From NCBI GenBank assembly GCA_013316825.1, contig WSLY01000002.1, forward strand, positions 1 to 64,000: 64,000 nucleotides of DNA. Direction: 5' to 3'. The notes under the pieces are model-generated. The model had not been told where the DNA came from and made no database searches. It worked only from the letters and a program-made list of their open reading frames with translations. Numbering within the stretch: the first letter of the stretch is position 1; each line of letters begins with the position of its first letter. Source of the DNA: Lachnospiraceae bacterium (GTDB lineage Bacteria; Bacillota; Clostridia; Lachnospirales; Lachnospiraceae). Below, piece by piece: positions 33,293 through 43,504 of this stretch. The position numbers and the translations under genes were made by a program.

Positions 33293-34840
33293 ATGGCAGA
33301 CATTTCAGCAAACACCATTGTTTCCGTCAGGCACTACCGGAACAAACTACTGGCAGATTGGCACCGCCCCGGGTATCACTTTGCCATTCCCGACGGCAAC
33401 GGCACTCCCGGCGACCCCAACGGTGCCTTCTATGCAGACGGGCGCTATCATCTGATGTACCTTTACGCCAATGAAGAAACAGGCGCTTTTCACTGGGGAC
33501 ACATTTCCTCCATCGATTTGCTGCATTGGCGCAATCATCCTGACGCCCTGACCGCAGAGGACGGAGACCATGGCTGCTTCAGCGGCGGTGCGTTTGTGGA
33601 CGACGACAGCACGGCTTATCTTACCTTTTGGAAATACGATTCCAAAGACCGCTCCTTGGACAACGGCGGGATTGCCCTCGCTTTTTCCAGACCCCCCTAC
33701 GACCATTGGGAACGCATCTATCCGATAGCCGTAAAAGGCTCCCACAAATACTGGGGAACTACCGATATTGTGACAAACGGAATTGTGGAACACATCGGCT
33801 GTGCCGACCCCAGCAATATTTGGAAGCAAGACGATTACTACTATATGCAGACCGGCAACAAGCCTGTACTGGATAATTACGGACGTGAACCGGACTCCGA
33901 AGAAAACTATAAGGGCGACTGGACCGAGCTCTTCCGCTCCAAGGACTTGGTAAACTGGGAATTTGTCCATCGGTTTTATCATAACCCCCATCCCTGCGCC
34001 GACTGGCCGGATGCGTCCGAGGACGATATGTGCCCCAGCTTTCTACGACTACCTGATCGGCGCAGCGGGGGCCATCTGACCGATAAGTGGCTCCAGCTCT
34101 TTATATCGCACAACAAAGGCGCGCAATACTATATCGGCGCTTTGCAGGGCGAAACTTTTATCCCCAAAGAGCATGGGCGTTTTTCATGGGCGGACAACAC
34201 CTGCTTCGCCCCCGAAGCATTAATCGATAATAAAAACCGTCAGATTGGCTGGTTCTGGCTGCAGGATAATCCTGAAGACGATTATAACCGTTTTGCATGG
34301 AGCGGCGTATATGGGCTCCCCCGCGAATTCTGGTATGACGGCGGACTGCGGATGGCTCCCATTGACGAGCTTACACGTCTGCAATATAACCCGCAAACTT
34401 TTTCGGTAGGGAGATGTCACGGCACATTGCCCCTTTCCGTAAAAAACGGACTCTCTTTCCGCCTGCAGGCAAAAATCAACCCATTGAAAGCGCGTTATGC
34501 AGGTTTTATCGTGCGCAGCGACAATATCACGGCACAGTACACTTCGTTATATGTGGATATTATTCGCAGCGAACTGGTTATGGACACCACCCACAGCGGC
34601 TGCGAAGGACGTATGCTGCGGGAAGCGGCGCCTCTTTCTTTTGACGATGGAGAAATGCTCTTCATAGATATTTTTGTAGACAACGCAGTTATTGAGATAT
34701 TTGCAAATGAACGGCAAGCAATCTGCCGCCGTGTTTATCCCTCCAGCCCCGACACGGCAGCAGGCGTATCCGTCATCTCCGACGGCGCGGATTTCGGTAC
34801 CGTAAACGTATGGGAAATGATGCCCTCCAATCCGTACTAA
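33293..34840 (+). CDS. family 32 glycoside hydrolase, cytoplasmic
   Basis: 515 residues; ATG at 33293 with GAGGA eight bases upstream, no signal peptide. The GH32 propeller begins with the nucleophile motif GDPNGAF (Asp41), then HWGHISSIDLLHW and GCFSGGAF. The RDP motif reads ADPSNIW, and the usual WECP acid/base motif reads DDMCPSF, where the glutamate position is methionine, so activity may be altered. The C-terminal beta-sandwich includes DIFVDNAVIEIFANE. Expected to act on sucrose or fructo-oligosaccharides inside the cell, but the changed residues leave the substrate open. Divergent from the importer operon and followed by lacI. Confidence 0.88.
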   Translation: MADISANTIVSVRHYRNKLLADWHRPGYHFAIPDGNGTPGDPNGAFYADGRYHLMYLYANEETGAFHWGHISSIDLLHWRNHPDALTAEDGDHGCFSGGAFVDDDSTAYLTFWKYDSKDRSLDNGGIALAFSRPPYDHWERIYPIAVKGSHKYWGTTDIVTNGIVEHIGCADPSNIWKQDDYYYMQTGNKPVLDNYGREPDSEENYKGDWTELFRSKDLVNWEFVHRFYHNPHPCADWPDASEDDMCPSFLRLPDRRSGGHLTDKWLQLFISHNKGAQYYIGALQGETFIPKEHGRFSWADNTCFAPEALIDNKNRQIGWFWLQDNPEDDYNRFAWSGVYGLPREFWYDGGLRMAPIDELTRLQYNPQTFSVGRCHGTLPLSVKNGLSFRLQAKINPLKARYAGFIVRSDNITAQYTSLYVDIIRSELVMDTTHSGCEGRMLREAAPLSFDDGEMLFIDIFVDNAVIEIFANERQAICRRVYPSSPDTAAGVSVISDGADFGTVNVWEMMPSNPY

Positions 34841-34854
34841 GGCGGCAGGCAGAC

Positions 34855-34883
34855 TTGCATTCAAAATATCACTATGTTATGAT
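34855..34883 (+). promoter_or_regulatory. sigma-A type promoter of lacI
   Basis: TTGCAT (34855-34860), 17 bases, TATGAT (34878-34883), 27 bases before the lacI ATG. Confidence 0.6.
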
Positions 34884-34910
34884 AGGATCATTAAAAGAGT
34901 AGGAATTACA

Positions 34911-35912
34911 ATGGGAAAAATAACAATCAATGATTTAGCAAATTACACAAATATTTCAAAATCTACCATATCAAGGGCATTGCGCTCACCTGAATCTGTT
35001 TCTTCTGAAAAGTTACAGATTATTCAGGATGCCATCCGCACATTAGGGTATGTCCCCAACTATTTTGCAAGCAACTTAAAATCCAGTGAAAATCATACCA
35101 TCGGCTATATTATCAACGATGTGCAGAATCCCTTTTTCAGCAATCTGATTCACTCTATCGAGAACACCCTGAACCAAGCTTATTACAAGCTGTTAATCAG
35201 CTTCAGCAGGCCGGATCAGGATTCCCTCGATGAAAAAGTGCGGGATTTTTTATTTTTCCCGATTTCCGGTCTTATCTTCAGCCCCGATATCGCCAATCCC
35301 GATGTAAAGAAAAGTCTTTATACACAGCTTCAAAACCAGAATCTATACCCGCTCCAGTTGTTTGCCCGTTCCTATGACGAGTTTGATTCTATTATCGTCA
35401 ACGATTTTTATGGCACCTACCTTGCCACGCAGCGCCTGATACACAGCGGGCATCGGGATATTGTCCTAATCGGCTTTCACAATCTTGTTTTTCAGGAGCG
35501 GATTGCCGGCTACAAGCTCGCTTTTCAGGATTATCACATTCCGATGGATCCGCAGAACATTCTTCTTCTTGATAATCCGGAGTTCGTAAAGGATAGAATT
35601 GTCACCAAAATACTGTCTTCAAAGCCCACCGCCATCATCAGCATCAGTGATGTCGTCGGCGTCAATACGATTAAAGCTCTGCGTCAGCTGGGCCTGCAGA
35701 TACCACAGGATATCAGTTTAATCCATTATGATGATTCTGCATGGGCTGACCTCTTAGGCATCACCACCATAGGGCATCCCATCGACCTGTTGGGCAAGCT
35801 GACCGCGGAAACCCTAATCAGCGGTCTGCAAAGCAAACAAAAAAGCCTAAACCGACATCAAAAAGTAGACCCGATTCTTTTTGACCGTCATTCTGTGAAA
35901 AATATTTTATGA
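34911..35912 (+). CDS. LacI-family regulator of the carbohydrate locus
   Basis: 333 residues; ATG at 34911. N-terminal helix-turn-helix and hinge (ITINDLANYTNISKSTISRALRSPESVSSEKLQIIQDAIRTLGYVPNYFASNLKS), then a periplasmic-binding-protein-like sensor domain starting TIGYIINDVQNPFF. It most likely binds the GGAACGTTCC-type operators at 33078-33093 and 33209-33224, repressing both the importer operon and the GH32 gene until a sugar ligand binds. Confidence 0.92.
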   Translation: MGKITINDLANYTNISKSTISRALRSPESVSSEKLQIIQDAIRTLGYVPNYFASNLKSSENHTIGYIINDVQNPFFSNLIHSIENTLNQAYYKLLISFSRPDQDSLDEKVRDFLFFPISGLIFSPDIANPDVKKSLYTQLQNQNLYPLQLFARSYDEFDSIIVNDFYGTYLATQRLIHSGHRDIVLIGFHNLVFQERIAGYKLAFQDYHIPMDPQNILLLDNPEFVKDRIVTKILSSKPTAIISISDVVGVNTIKALRQLGLQIPQDISLIHYDDSAWADLLGITTIGHPIDLLGKLTAETLISGLQSKQKSLNRHQKVDPILFDRHSVKNIL

Positions 35913-35972
35913 CAATGATTCTGCCTTGGCAATGATATCTTATTTTAATTACGAACTGCGCAAAAATGACAG

Positions 35973-36000
35973 GCGAGAGTTACGCACTCTCGCCCAGTTT
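35973..36000 (+). terminator. intrinsic terminator after lacI
   Basis: GGCGAGAGT (35973-35981) and ACTCTCGCC (35987-35995) with a five-base loop, followed by CAGTTTGGTTTTC. The rest of the 280-bp gap to lysS holds nothing else I can support. Confidence 0.75.
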
Positions 36001-36192
36001 GGTTTTCATCAGCTTTTGGTTCTACTAGCAGAAATTTATTACAGTATCACATGGGAAATCCTTGATTTTGTCGTTGTCGTATCCGGCAAAAACAAATATT
36101 TCGCTTCGCTCATTAAAGATGTAATTTTCGGCGTTTTTCAAAGTCCGCAAACCCGCAATAAATAGCGTATTTCTCCAAAATCCGTCGACTTT

Positions 36193-37734
36193 TTAGCCTT
36201 TTTCGTTCGGTAAGGACTTCATTGTCGGGAACAACAGCACATCCCGTATCGCCGGCGAATTGGTAAGCAGCATAACCAGCCTGTCAATGCCATAGCCGAT
36301 GCCGCCGGTGGGGGGCATACCGATTTCGAGGGCATTCATAAAGTCCTCGTCGGTAGTGTTGGCTTCTTCGTCGCCTGCTGCAAGAGCAGCCTCCTGCGCC
36401 TTAAAGCGCTCCCTCTGGTCTATAGGATCATTTAACTCGGAGTAAGCGTTGCACATTTCCCTGCCGTAGATAAAGAGCTCAAAGCGCTCCACGTAATCCG
36501 GCTTATCCGGCTTTCTCTTGGTGAGCGGGGAAATCTCTACCGGATGGTCCATCACAAAGGTGGGCTGAATCAAATGCTCCTCCACAAACTCCTCGAAGAA
36601 CAGATTTAAGATGTCTCCCTTTTTGTGACGCGCCTCATAATGAACGCCCTTTTCATCCGCTATCTTCTTTGCCGCCTCTGTGTCTGCAACCGCATCAAAA
36701 TCAACGCCTGCATATTTTTTCACCGCTTCCACCATGGTAAGCCGCTCAAAAGGCTTGCCTAAGTCAATCATTTCCTCTGCATAAGGAACCGTAGTGGTGC
36801 CGCATACCTCCTGCGCCACGCAGCGGAACATATTCTCAGTTAAATCCATCATACCCTGATAATCCGTGTACGCCTGATACAGCTCCATCATCGTAAACTC
36901 CGGATTGTGACGGGTATCCATGCCTTCATTCCGGAACACACGCCCAATTTCATAGACCCGCTCCATACCGCCTACAATCAGCCTCTTCAAGTACAGCTCC
37001 AAGGAGATACGCAGCTTTACGTCCTCGTCCAGCGCGTTGTAATGCGTCGCAAAAGGCCTTGCCGCCGCGCCGCCGGCATTGGCTACCAGCATAGGAGTTT
37101 CCACCTCCATAAAGCCCTGTCCGTCCAGATAGCGGCGAATTGCGCTAATAATTTTGCTGCGCTTGATAAAGGTATCCTTCACATCGCTATTCATAATCAA
37201 ATCGGTATAGCGCTGTCTGTAACGGATATCCGTATTCGTCAGTCCATGAAACTTTTCCGGCAGAATCTGCAGACTCTTGCTCATCAGCAGTACCTTTGCC
37301 GCATGGACGGAAATCTCACCTGTTTTGGTCTTAAATACTTCACCCGTAATACCTACAATATCACCCACATCATACTTCTTAAAGTCCGCATAGGGCTCTT
37401 CCCCTATACTGTCCCTTGCCACATAGGACTGGATGTTGCCCTGCAAATCCTGTACATTACAAAAAGAAGCCTTACCCATTACACGCTTCTGCATAATACG
37501 TCCGGCTATGCTGACGGTTTTACCCTCCAGCTCTTCAAAATGATTCTTAATATCCATGCTGTGATGGGTCATGTCATATTTTGTAACAAAGAACGGGTCC
37601 TTTCCCGCCTCCTGCAGCGCCGCCAGCTTTTCTCTCCTGACCTTTAAAAGCTGATGAATATCCTGCTCCTGCTGCCTGTTATCCGTCCCGCTATTCTGAT
37701 TCCCTCTGCTCTGTGTGTCTGCCACTTTTATCAC
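36193..37734 (-). CDS. lysS: lysyl-tRNA synthetase, class II
   Basis: 513 residues. Start codon is GTG: 37734 (AGGA five bases upstream) or GTG 37725, which gives MADTQSRG and is equally plausible. An N-terminal OB-fold tRNA-anticodon domain ([26 protein letters not shown]), then class II motifs 1 ([11 protein letters not shown]), 2 ([25 protein letters not shown]) and 3 ([15 protein letters not shown]). It charges tRNA-Lys. It follows greA by 91 bases and shares its promoter. No T-box leader is seen. Confidence 0.97.
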   Translation of the reverse strand: MIKVADTQSRGNQNSGTDNRQQEQDIHQLLKVRREKLAALQEAGKDPFFVTKYDMTHHSMDIKNHFEELEGKTVSIAGRIMQKRVMGKASFCNVQDLQGNIQSYVARDSIGEEPYADFKKYDVGDIVGITGEVFKTKTGEISVHAAKVLLMSKSLQILPEKFHGLTNTDIRYRQRYTDLIMNSDVKDTFIKRSKIISAIRRYLDGQGFMEVETPMLVANAGGAAARPFATHYNALDEDVKLRISLELYLKRLIVGGMERVYEIGRVFRNEGMDTRHNPEFTMMELYQAYTDYQGMMDLTENMFRCVAQEVCGTTTVPYAEEMIDLGKPFERLTMVEAVKKYAGVDFDAVADTEAAKKIADEKGVHYEARHKKGDILNLFFEEFVEEHLIQPTFVMDHPVEISPLTKRKPDKPDYVERFELFIYGREMCNAYSELNDPIDQRERFKAQEAALAAGDEEANTTDEDFMNALEIGMPPTGGIGYGIDRLVMLLTNSPAIRDVLLFPTMKSLPNEKG

Positions 37735-37825
37735 GCCTTTCCTGTTCTGCTTATCTTCTTATTCCATAGAGCCGCTCCATGGATACTTTTAAGAACGACC
37801 GGAACACGTACCGTCAAAATTCTCT

Positions 37826-38308
37826 TTAGTTTGAGCGCTGTATCTCAAGCACCTTATATTTCAATACGCCCGCCTGTGTCTCTACCTCGACGGTATCGCC
37901 GAGCTTCGCGCCAATCAGCGCTTTCCCGACCGGACTTTCATTGGAAATCTTGCCCTTTAAGCTGTTCGCCTCCGTGGATCCCACAATCTTGTATTCCAGT
38001 TCGTCGCTATACTCCAAATCCAGAATCTTCACACGGCAGCCGATATTGATTTTGTCCAAGTCAACCTCATCTTCTACAATGACCTCCGCATTTTTCAGGA
38101 TTTTCTCCAATTCCTCAATACGCGCTTCTATGTCGCGCTGCTCGTCCTTGGCTGCGTCATACTCAGCATTTTCAGACAAATCACCCTGCTCTCTGGCTTC
38201 CTTAATTTTCTGTGCAACCTCCTGACGCTTGACTACTTTCAGCTCATGCAGCTCATCCTCGTATTTCCGCAAGCCCTCATAGGTTAAAATATTTTTCTTT
38301 GATTCCAT
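37826..38308 (-). CDS. greA: transcription elongation factor GreA
   Basis: 160 residues from ATG at 38308, with AAGGAAGG upstream. N-terminal coiled coil with the catalytic tip acidic pair ([16 protein letters not shown]) and a C-terminal FKBP-like domain ([25 protein letters not shown]...[36 protein letters not shown]). It inserts into the RNA polymerase secondary channel and stimulates cleavage of stalled RNA. A consensus promoter lies at 38399-38427. Confidence 0.97.
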   Translation of the reverse strand: MESKKNILTYEGLRKYEDELHELKVVKRQEVAQKIKEAREQGDLSENAEYDAAKDEQRDIEARIEELEKILKNAEVIVEDEVDLDKINIGCRVKILDLEYSDELEYKIVGSTEANSLKGKISNESPVGKALIGAKLGDTVEVETQAGVLKYKVLEIQRSN

Positions 38309-38398
38309 GGTGCACGCCTTCCTTTTATACACAATTTTCCTGTTGTTATCCGGTTATCTTTGGTCGAATGACTGCATGATACCTAGATTATCTTCCGT

Positions 38399-38427
38399 AT
38401 TATACTGAATTTTGTACAGGGTGTCAA
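38399..38427 (-). promoter_or_regulatory. consensus sigma-A promoter of greA-lysS
   Basis: TTGACA (38422-38427), 17 bases, TATAAT (38399-38404) on the minus strand, overlapping the stop codon of the upstream gene. Confidence 0.85.
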
Positions 38428-39191
38428 GCCGTGATATCCCGCAGCAGAGATTTCACGTCAAAATAACGGACTTCCTTCGCCCTTGCGCACAGCCTCTTTG
38501 CTTCCCCCGATACCACAGTACTGACAAGCGTCGTACCGGACGGAAGCTGCAGGGGCGTAGTCCCGTACAGTTCGGCGCCGGCTATTACCAGCGTTTTTCC
38601 TTTTGCCGGTACATGCAGCTTTGCAAATTCCGCAGCAACATCCAAGAGAAAACCATACTCTTCCAAAAGTACCTCCTTCGTCTCAAAAAATGCTTCTTCA
38701 CCTGCCGACACAACGCCAATATAGCGGGTATCCCTCACGTATTCTGCCAAAATTGCTTCCGTCTCCAATTCCCTGTCCTGCAGCACAATCAGGGCATCAA
38801 AGGTTATCTGCTGCCATCGCATCAGAAAAAGCAGCCCCTCCAGCGACAACGGCTCTTCCCTTCTGCCAAGAAAAGCGCGCGCCTCCTCATCATAAAGATA
38901 GCAGACGTTCCTTCCCTCCGGCGGCACTTCTATTCCCTGTATATATGCAATTTTATCCTTTTCTTTCCAGGGCTTTTTCTTATAACTGTATGCGGGCAGA
39001 TATACCGTAAAAAGACAGACGGCGTCATCCCTGCCGCTTATTTTCCTGTTTTCTATCCGGTACTGCCAGCTTCCGCGGCGTTTCCGCCTGCCGCAGCCGT
39101 CCTTGTCCGTTATAAAACGAACGACAGTCATCTCCTCCACGGTTCGTCCCCTTGTTCGTCCTTCCCTTTGAAGATATGCTGTCGTCCGCAT
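38424..39191 (-). CDS. conserved-looking protein of unknown function between dusB and greA
   Basis: 255 residues if it starts at ATG 39191, two bases after the dusB stop. GTG 39140 (AAGGGG seven bases upstream) or ATG 39131 would drop 17-20 basic residues and look more natural. The product is soluble, without signal peptide or membrane span. The C-terminal part alternates strands and helices (DALIVLQDRELETEAILAEYVRDTRYIGVV, GKTLVIAGAELYGTTPLQLPSG), suggesting an alpha/beta fold. I do not recognise a family. Probably the last gene of the birA-coaX-dusB operon. Confidence 0.7.
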   Translation of the reverse strand: MRTTAYLQREGRTRGRTVEEMTVVRFITDKDGCGRRKRRGSWQYRIENRKISGRDDAVCLFTVYLPAYSYKKKPWKEKDKIAYIQGIEVPPEGRNVCYLYDEEARAFLGRREEPLSLEGLLFLMRWQQITFDALIVLQDRELETEAILAEYVRDTRYIGVVSAGEEAFFETKEVLLEEYGFLLDVAAEFAKLHVPAKGKTLVIAGAELYGTTPLQLPSGTTLVSTVVSGEAKRLCARAKEVRYFDVKSLLRDITA

Positions 39192-39193
39192 CT

Positions 39194-40165
39194 TTATACT
39201 GGAAAAATCCGGTCAAGACTTTTTAACAAATCTGCCATCGTTTCCATGCTGTTTATTTCCTGTCTGAACCGCGCCGAATGCGGATACCCAGCCGTATACC
39301 ATGCCAAGTGCTTGCGCATCTCCCTGACGCCCGTATATTCTCCCTTGACGGCAAGCTGCAGTGCCGCGTGGCGCTCCACCGTCCGACGCACTTCGTCCGG
39401 CGTAGGGCGCGGCGGTATAAAACCCGCTTCCAAAAAGGCGGTAACCTCTCGAAATATCCATGGGTTCCCTTGCGCTCCCCTGCCTATCATCACACCGTCA
39501 CAACCCGTTTTATCAAGCAGTTCCTTCGCCGAGACTGCATCCGCCACGTCGCCGTTGCCGATGACCGGTATCTGCACTGCTTCCTTAACCGCACGTATGC
39601 AGTCCCAGTCTGCTTTACCGGTATAGTACTGCTCTCTGGTCCTGCCATGAACGGCGACAGCGGCAGCGCCCGCCGCCTCCGCAATTTTCGCGATTTCCAC
39701 CGCATTGCAGTGCAGCGCATCAAAGCCTTTTCTAATTTTAACCGTAACCGGTTTTTTGATGGCTCCTGCTACCTTGCGCACAATCTCATACACCAGCGCC
39801 GGATTTTTCATCAGGGCGGAGCCTTCCCCGTTGTTTACCACCTTTGGAACCGGACAGCCCATATTAATATCCAGTATGTCAAAGGGACGTTCTTCTATCC
39901 GCTTTGCCATCTCCGCCATAATGTCTGCATCCGAACCGAAAAGCTGCAGGGATACAGGTCTCTCCTCCTCGCGGATTTCCATCAATGCTTCCGTATTTTT
40001 ATTGCTGTAATAAATTGCTTTTGCACTTACCATCTCCATGCAGATAAGCCCCGCGCCCTGTTCTTTACAGAGCAGGCGGAACGGCAAATCCGTCACGCCC
40101 GCCATGGGAGCCAGCACCACCGGAGAAGCAAGCGCCACACTGCCAATTTTTAATCTGCCTGTCAA
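39194..40165 (-). CDS. dusB: tRNA-dihydrouridine synthase
   Basis: 323 residues. The only in-frame start is TTG at 40165 (an in-frame stop lies 24 bases upstream), overlapping the coaX stop. FMN barrel motifs: [25 protein letters not shown] (catalytic cysteine), [25 protein letters not shown] and VIGNGDV. It reduces uridine in the tRNA D-loop. Part of the birA - unknown - coaX - dusB chain, all overlapping, so translation is coupled. Confidence 0.94.
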   Translation of the reverse strand: MTGRLKIGSVALASPVVLAPMAGVTDLPFRLLCKEQGAGLICMEMVSAKAIYYSNKNTEALMEIREEERPVSLQLFGSDADIMAEMAKRIEERPFDILDINMGCPVPKVVNNGEGSALMKNPALVYEIVRKVAGAIKKPVTVKIRKGFDALHCNAVEIAKIAEAAGAAAVAVHGRTREQYYTGKADWDCIRAVKEAVQIPVIGNGDVADAVSAKELLDKTGCDGVMIGRGAQGNPWIFREVTAFLEAGFIPPRPTPDEVRRTVERHAALQLAVKGEYTGVREMRKHLAWYTAGYPHSARFRQEINSMETMADLLKSLDRIFPV

Positions 40166-40941
40166 TGCTCCTGTTTCCTGTTCTTTTCATAAATAATTCG
40201 CAGCCCGTCCAGTGTAAGCGCGCTGTCGTATACATCAATACTGTCCGTCTCGTCCGAAATAATCCTCCCCAGACCGCCGGTCGCAATGACCTTCAGATCG
40301 TCATATCCGCTTTCTTCCCGCACACGCTTGATAATATATTCCGTCTGCCCTATCTGCCCGTAAAAAAGACCCGCCTGCATACTGCTGATGGTTTCTTGTG
40401 CCAAAATGGACTTCGGCTTTTTGATTTCTATTTTGGAAAGCATAGCCGTCCGCTCCCACATCGCCTCCGCACTGATTCTGACGCCAGGCGCCGTGATGCC
40501 GGCCTCAAAGCTGCCGTCGCGTCCCACAAGGTCGTAAGTGGTTGCCGTTCCGAAATCCAGCACCAATGCCGGTCCGCCATACTTTTCATATGCCGCCACC
40601 GCATCCACGATACGGTCTGCGCCGATGGCGCGAGGATTCTCTGTTACCACACGAATACCTGTCTTCACGCCCGGACCCACAATCAACGGTGTACTTCCCA
40701 TGTAACGCACAATGGCGCCTGTCAGGGAATGCATCACATCGGGCACCACGCTTGCCACTATCGTTCCCTCTATCTGCTCCGCACTGATGCCTCTTATCCG
40801 CATCATCTCTGCCAGCGTAATACCATATTCGTCGGAAGTCCTCGGAAACTTCGTCGTAATCCGAAACGTCGCCAGAAGCGTTTCTTTGTCATAAACGCCG
40901 CAGGTAATATTTGTATTTCCCACATCAATCGCCAATATCAT
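40162..40941 (-). CDS. coaX: type III pantothenate kinase
   Basis: 259 residues from ATG at 40941 after GGAGGAAGAAG. ASKHA-fold motifs: [18 protein letters not shown] (phosphate 1), [33 protein letters not shown] and ATGGLGRII. Phosphorylates pantothenate in the first step of CoA synthesis and is insensitive to CoA feedback. The 5' end overlaps the preceding gene by 17 bases. Confidence 0.96.
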   Translation of the reverse strand: MILAIDVGNTNITCGVYDKETLLATFRITTKFPRTSDEYGITLAEMMRIRGISAEQIEGTIVASVVPDVMHSLTGAIVRYMGSTPLIVGPGVKTGIRVVTENPRAIGADRIVDAVAAYEKYGGPALVLDFGTATTYDLVGRDGSFEAGITAPGVRISAEAMWERTAMLSKIEIKKPKSILAQETISSMQAGLFYGQIGQTEYIIKRVREESGYDDLKVIATGGLGRIISDETDSIDVYDSALTLDGLRIIYEKNRKQEH

Positions 40942-41308
40942 TTTTTTCTTCTTCCTCCAAAATACCGTCCGGCTGTTCATGAAGCACAAACACTCTGTAA
41001 TACAGATTTAAACTTTCAAACAGCTCCTGCCTTTTGCTGCGGACTTGTGATACCATCAGCCCGCTGCTGATTTCATCATAATAGATATCATCCTCATCTG
41101 CATCGGTAGTCAGCACCACATTGCCATCCTCTTCAAAAGCTATCGTAAAAACGCCGCCAACCTCCTCCGTAAACAGCACACACAAAATATGCAGCTCCTC
41201 CTTTACGGAATCGGGAAGCCCGCAAAACTCCTCATTAAAATAATACTTCATTTCATAAGCGCTTGCTCCGCAGAGCACCACTCTGCCTGCCCCGTCCTTT
41301 TCACACAT
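40925..41308 (-). CDS. conserved small protein between birA and coaX
   Basis: 127 residues from ATG at 41308, which overlaps the birA stop (ATGTGTGA) with GGGGTG nine bases upstream. It is acidic, with no signal peptide or membrane span: [59 protein letters not shown]. The alternating beta strands suggest a small alpha/beta fold. It may belong to a Lachnospiraceae-specific DUF group; I cannot name it with confidence. Overlaps on both sides suggest co-translation with birA and coaX. Confidence 0.75.
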   Translation of the reverse strand: MCEKDGAGRVVLCGASAYEMKYYFNEEFCGLPDSVKEELHILCVLFTEEVGGVFTIAFEEDGNVVLTTDADEDDIYYDEISSGLMVSQVRSKRQELFESLNLYYRVFVLHEQPDGILEEEEKNDIGD

Positions 41309-42281
41309 ACCCGTAAACACCCCGCACTGATACTTCTCCTGCATAGACCTTTTTTACTTTTTTACCGGAAACTTCGACGCAAAGCTCGCCTTTTTCATTG
41401 ATGCCCTGCGCAATCCCCATGTACTCGCCCGCCGGGTCTAACACTCTGACCTCCCTGCCGCAGTTGACCAGCACTGCATTGTACTGCTCCAGCAACAGGG
41501 ACAAATTCAGTTTTTTCATAAAAAGGGTGTAATCATGCTCAAAATGCTCCATGATTTTTTCCAAGAGCGCCGCCCTCGAAACAGGCATCCCCGACTCCTG
41601 CTCCAAGGAAGCTGCCTTTTCCTTCAGTTCCGGAACAAACTCCTGCTCTTTCACATTGACGCCGACGCCGATTACCACATGCTGAATATATTCTCCCTGT
41701 ACACTCATTTCCGTGAGGATACCGGTCACTTTCCTGCCGTTTACCACAACATCATTGGGCCATTTTATCTGTGCATCTACACCGCAGACCTCCGCTACCG
41801 CACCCTGCACGGCAAGCGCCATCACCAGTGTCAGCATAGAAGCCTTATCCGGTGCAAATTCCGGCTTTAGCAGAATGGTAAAATAAAGATTTCTGCCCGC
41901 CGGAGACGCCCACGTCCTGCCCCTCCTGCCGCGCCCCTGCGTCTGTTTCTCCGCAACCACAAGGGTGCCTGACGGCGCCCCCTCCTCCGCCAAAAGCTTT
42001 GCCTGTATATTTGTTGAGCCTGTGCTTTCATAAAAAACCAGATTTCTTCCCGCCCATTCGGTATGCATCCGGCTCTCCAGTTCTTCGGCGCTAAAAACGT
42101 CGGGCAGGGAACTTAGGCGGTAACCTCTACCCGTTACCGCCTCAATTCCATAACCCTCTTTTTTTAACCCGTTTATCACCTTCCAGACCGCCGCTCTCGT
42201 CACGCCGAAGCGCTCGCATAATTCTTGTCCGGAAATATAGCCTTCCGTCTTTCTGAGGAGTGAAAGTATTTCTGCCTTCAT
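41301..42281 (-). CDS. birA: biotin operon repressor / biotin-protein ligase
   Basis: 326 residues. N-terminal winged helix (ISGQELCERFGVTRAAVWKVINGLKKEGYGIEAVTGRGYRL), central ligase domain with STGSTNIQA, the adenylate loop GRGRRGRTWASPAGRNLYF, IKWPNDVVVNGRKVTGIL and VIGVGVNV, and a C-terminal SH3-like domain. It makes biotinoyl-AMP and biotinylates carboxylases; the winged helix indicates it also represses biotin genes. No biotin operator is seen in the window. Confidence 0.95.
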   Translation of the reverse strand: MKAEILSLLRKTEGYISGQELCERFGVTRAAVWKVINGLKKEGYGIEAVTGRGYRLSSLPDVFSAEELESRMHTEWAGRNLVFYESTGSTNIQAKLLAEEGAPSGTLVVAEKQTQGRGRRGRTWASPAGRNLYFTILLKPEFAPDKASMLTLVMALAVQGAVAEVCGVDAQIKWPNDVVVNGRKVTGILTEMSVQGEYIQHVVIGVGVNVKEQEFVPELKEKAASLEQESGMPVSRAALLEKIMEHFEHDYTLFMKKLNLSLLLEQYNAVLVNCGREVRVLDPAGEYMGIAQGINEKGELCVEVSGKKVKKVYAGEVSVRGVYGYV

Positions 42282-42338
42282 AGCCCGCCTCCTGCCATAT
42301 CACAACCACTTTTCTGATACGGCTTATCTGCTTATTTC

Positions 42339-43346
42339 CTACAGCGTTGCCGCTATCACTGCCTTAATCGTGTGCATACGGTTCTCCGCTTCTTCAAACA
42401 CCACCGACTGTGCGGACTCAAATACCTCGTCTGTCACTTCCATCTCTGTAATGCCAAACTTTTCTCCCATCTCCCTGCCGACGGCAGTCTTCAAATCATG
42501 GAACGCCGGCAGACAATGCATAAAGATTGCCTGTCTTCCTGCATTGCGCATAACCTTGCTGTCCACCTTGTAAGGGGTGAGCGCTTTGATCCGGCTCTCC
42601 CATACCTCATCCGCTTCTCCCATGGAAACCCATACGTCCGTATAAATGACATCCGCATCCTTTGTGCCTGCGTCCACATCCTCCGTCAGCGTGATACTTG
42701 CGCCGGTTTTTGCCGCAAGCGTCCTGCACTGCTCCACAAGCTCCTTCGCCGGAAAATACTCTTTCGCCGTACATGCTGTAAAATGCATTCCCATCTTCGC
42801 GCACGCTACCATCAGGGAATTGCCCATATTAAAACGCGCATCTCCCATGTAAGTCAGCTTGATGCCCTTGAGCCGTCCAAAATGCTCTTTGATAGTCAGC
42901 AAATCCGCCAGCATCTGTGTGGGATGAAACTCATCCGTAAGCCCGTTCCAGACAGGAACCTGCGCATACTTTGCAAGCTCCTCCACAATCTCCTGCCCGA
43001 AGCCCCGATACTCAATACCGTCGTACATGGAAGAAAGCACTCTCGCAGTATCCGCTATGCTTTCCTTCCTGCCTACCTGCGAGCCCGCCGCATCCAGATA
43101 GGTTGTTGCAATCCCCAAATCCCGCGCCGCCACCTCAAAGGCACAGCGTGTCCGCGTACTCGCCTTTTCAAAAATAAGCGCTATATTTTTCCCTGCAAGA
43201 TTGTTTAACAGCGGCTGTGTTCTGGGATTTATCGGCTTGCCCTTCTTCTTATTCTCCTTCAGCTCCCCCGCCAGCTTTATCAAAAACTCAATCTCCTCCG
43301 TCGTAAAATCCAACAGCTTTAAAAAATCGCGTCCTTTTAAGTCCAT
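42339..43346 (-). CDS. argF: ornithine carbamoyltransferase
   Basis: 335 residues; AGGAG upstream of ATG at 43346. Carbamoyl-phosphate site [13 protein letters not shown], the HPTQ loop, the DVWVSMGE loop and the ornithine-binding [10 protein letters not shown]. It makes citrulline from ornithine. Length and sequence also suit the catabolic ArcB type; no arginine deiminase or carbamate kinase gene is adjacent, so the anabolic role is more likely. It stands alone after a terminator. Confidence 0.95.
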   Translation of the reverse strand: MDLKGRDFLKLLDFTTEEIEFLIKLAGELKENKKKGKPINPRTQPLLNNLAGKNIALIFEKASTRTRCAFEVAARDLGIATTYLDAAGSQVGRKESIADTARVLSSMYDGIEYRGFGQEIVEELAKYAQVPVWNGLTDEFHPTQMLADLLTIKEHFGRLKGIKLTYMGDARFNMGNSLMVACAKMGMHFTACTAKEYFPAKELVEQCRTLAAKTGASITLTEDVDAGTKDADVIYTDVWVSMGEADEVWESRIKALTPYKVDSKVMRNAGRQAIFMHCLPAFHDLKTAVGREMGEKFGITEMEVTDEVFESAQSVVFEEAENRMHTIKAVIAATL

Positions 43347-43433
43347 ACTCCTTCTCCTCTCCTTTTATTACGGTCCTGCAAGCTCCTGTACAAAATATCT
43401 GCTGCCCGCAGGCATTTTTCCTATGGGGACTAC

Positions 43434-43469
43434 ACAAACACTCGGAATCCGCATATCGGACTCCGAGTG
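43434..43469 (-). terminator. hairpin terminator after the SPFH gene
   Basis: CACTCGGA (43439-43446) pairs with TCCGAGTG (43462-43469) and TCCG (43448-43451) with CGGA (43457-43460), with one mismatch between; TTTGTGT follows on the minus strand. Confidence 0.65.
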
Positions 43470-43504
43470 AATAAGTCGCTGCAACAATCCGCCTTTTCAC
43501 GGAT

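Noticed and set aside
35926..36165. 79-codon open frame after lacI
   Set aside because: It runs across the lacI terminator, has no ribosome site and no family-like sequence.
37735..37825. T-box or riboswitch in front of lysS
   Set aside because: Only 91 bases separate it from greA and no T-box motif or specifier stem is seen.
39278..41070. Long plus-strand frames opposite dusB and coaX
   Set aside because: Cys/His/Arg-rich shadows of well-identified genes.
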